Assembly (NCBI GenBank): GCA_900757145.1
Contig: CAAEMT010000048.1
Span: 1-21,205 of the forward strand
Source: Lachnospiraceae bacterium
GTDB taxonomy: Bacteria; Bacillota; Clostridia; Lachnospirales; Lachnospiraceae
Direction of reading: 5' to 3'
Length of the DNA stretch: 21,205 nt
A program made the position numbers and the translations under genes. The notes under the pieces were generated by a model. The model saw only the letters and a list, made by a program, of their open reading frames with translations, was not told the origin of the DNA and ran no database searches. Shown here piece by piece: positions 20,027 through 21,205 of this stretch (its first letter is position 1; every line of letters starts with the position of its first letter).

Positions 20027-21013
20027 ATGCGTATTACATTTTTTGCGGCAAAGAGCTATGACATCGATTCTTTTAATAAAATCAAGGATCAGTATCCTGA
20101 ACTGGAGTTGGAGTACTGGGAGACGGAGCTTTCTCCTAAGACTGCGTCTTATGTACAGGACAGCGAGGCAGTTTGTGCGTTCGTCAGCTCTGATGTCAGC
20201 GCTAAGACGCTGAAGGTACTTCACGATAAAGGTGTAAAGCTGGTGCTGATGCGTTGTGCCGGATTTAATAATGTGGATCTTGATGCGGCAACAGAATATG
20301 GGATCAAGGTGATGAGAGTACCGGGGTATTCACCGGAGGCAGTAGCGGAGCATGCAATGGCACTTGCAATGGCAGCGAACCGCCATCTGCATAAGGCATA
20401 TATCAGAGTCCGCGAGAACAATTTCAGTCTGCAGGGGCTGACAGGTCTGAACTTTTACGAGAAAACAGCCGGAATCATCGGTACAGGAAAGATCGGCGCG
20501 GCGATGGCACGCATCTGCCGCGGTTTCGGTATGAAGGTAATCGGCTACGATATGTATAAAAATCCGGATCTTGATTTTGTTGAGTATGTGGAGCTGGATG
20601 AACTGCTGGGACGGAGTGATCTGATCTCCCTTCATTGCCCTCTGATGGAAAGCACACATCATCTGATCAACATCGAAACGATCAATAAGATGAAGGACGG
20701 CGTGGTACTTGTTAATACGTCCCGCGGTGGTCTTGTAAAGACGGATGACCTGATTGCAGGTATCCGTGAGCACAAGTTCTCCGGAGTTGGTCTTGACGTA
20801 TATGAGGAGGAGACACAGAATGTGTATGAAAACCGTGAGGATGACATTCTGATGCATTCTACGACAGCTCGTCTTTTGTCCTTCCCGAACGTGATCGTGA
20901 CATCACATCAGGCTTTCCTGACGGAAGAAGCGCTCGGCGCGATCAGCCAGGTGACGATGGACAATGCGATGGCATATCTCAAGGGCGAGAAAACAGGTAC
21001 AGAGCTGAATTAA
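20027..21013 (+). CDS. ldhA: D-lactate dehydrogenase / D-2-hydroxyacid dehydrogenase
   Basis: An NAD-dependent enzyme of the D-isomer-specific 2-hydroxyacid dehydrogenase family; its closest match by motif is fermentative D-lactate dehydrogenase, which reduces pyruvate to D-lactate and regenerates NAD. The 328-residue length is typical. Visible are the N-terminal catalytic domain (MRITFFAAKSYD, RCAGFNNVD), the VPGYSPEAVAEHA hinge, the nucleotide-binding GTGKIG (152-157) with Asp175, which selects NAD over NADP, and the catalytic Arg233 (NTSRGG), Glu262 and His294 (TSHQAF). The C-terminal segment is complete. The start is ATG 20027 behind AAAGGAG. It has its own promoter and a strong terminator, so it is monocistronic. 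Confidence 0.94.
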   Translation: MRITFFAAKSYDIDSFNKIKDQYPELELEYWETELSPKTASYVQDSEAVCAFVSSDVSAKTLKVLHDKGVKLVLMRCAGFNNVDLDAATEYGIKVMRVPGYSPEAVAEHAMALAMAANRHLHKAYIRVRENNFSLQGLTGLNFYEKTAGIIGTGKIGAAMARICRGFGMKVIGYDMYKNPDLDFVEYVELDELLGRSDLISLHCPLMESTHHLINIETINKMKDGVVLVNTSRGGLVKTDDLIAGIREHKFSGVGLDVYEEETQNVYENREDDILMHSTTARLLSFPNVIVTSHQAFLTEEALGAISQVTMDNAMAYLKGEKTGTELN

Positions 21014-21032
21014 AGATTTATATAGAACAAAG

Positions 21033-21067
21033 AGGCTGTGGAAATAACGATTTCTGCGGCCTTTTTA
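21033..21067 (+). terminator. Rho-independent terminator of ldhA
   Basis: AGGCTGTGGAAAT (21033-21045) pairs with ATTTCTGCGGCCT (21050-21062) over 13 pairs including G-U pairs, with an AACG loop, followed by TTTT. Confidence 0.88.
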
Positions 21068-21073
21068 TATCGC

Positions 21074-21087
21074 AGGAAAGACTTTGT
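21074..21087 (+). repeat. Weak third copy of the post-terminator element
   Basis: AGGAAAGACTTTGT resembles the cores at 9164 and 16606 and again starts a few bases after a terminator T tract. The following ATATTGCTGACTTGAAA also resembles ATTGCTCTATTTTGAAA after the copy at 16606. The rest of the window to 21205 shows no gene. Confidence 0.4.
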
Positions 21088-21205
21088 TTCACTGAAACCA
21101 CAAATATTGCTGACTTGAAAAAGTAAATTCCAGTGCAGAAGTAAATTCTATCACAGCCTTAAAAGTCGCTATTTTATCATATTTATTAGCATAACATCAG
21201 ACGCT

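Overview
The window looks like chromosomal DNA of a low-to-mid GC, anaerobic, Gram-positive Firmicute, most likely Lachnospiraceae (Clostridium cluster XIVa). The evidence is strong AGGAGG ribosome binding sites, the gdpP-rplI-dnaB gene order, a sortase-anchored SpaA/Cna-B surface protein, D-lactate dehydrogenase, several small 4Fe-4S proteins and an anaerobic-type cobalamin gene. The family placement is inferred from gene content only. No rRNA, tRNA, insertion sequence, phage gene or CRISPR array was found.

Left part (1-8161, all + strand): the 3' end of a large Cna-B repeat surface protein; a RelQ-type small alarmone synthetase; then the c-di-AMP phosphodiesterase gdpP, ribosomal protein L9 (rplI) and replicative helicase dnaB in a typical Firmicute cluster; then a MerR-type regulator with its own promoter. 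Two nucleotide second-messenger enzymes, (p)ppGpp synthesis and c-di-AMP hydrolysis, lie side by side.

Middle (8162-16371): a 56-residue two-cluster ferredoxin (-) diverges from a DUF1858 protein (+). A minus-strand pair follows: a radical SAM/helix-hairpin-helix protein (TIGR03916 type) and its DUF4130 partner (TIGR03915 type). Their shared promoter carries a near-perfect Gram-positive LexA/SOS box, which supports a DNA-repair role. On the + strand come an aldo/keto-reductase-like iron-sulfur protein lacking two residues of the usual catalytic tetrad, a half-size EamA membrane protein, and a 986-residue fusion of a RecB/Cas4-like nuclease to an XPD/DinG-type iron-sulfur helicase. The fusion gene contains two in-frame minisatellites, one of them between nuclease active-site motifs.

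Right part (16372-21205): a consensus promoter drives a compact cobalamin riboswitch with an antiterminator/terminator platform. The next + strand gene is cbiL (precorrin-2 C20-methyltransferase), about 870 bases past the terminator; a minus-strand gene for a secreted, membrane-anchored protein lies in between. Read-through at low B12 would therefore be antisense to that gene before reaching cbiL. cbiL overlaps an ABC ATPase, followed by an ABC-2 permease, and then ldhA with a strong terminator.

The most notable signals are the riboswitch layout, the SOS-boxed radical SAM operon, the repeat-invaded nuclease-helicase, and a short dispersed element (TAGGAAAGAYCTTGTCACGC) found just after three separate terminators.
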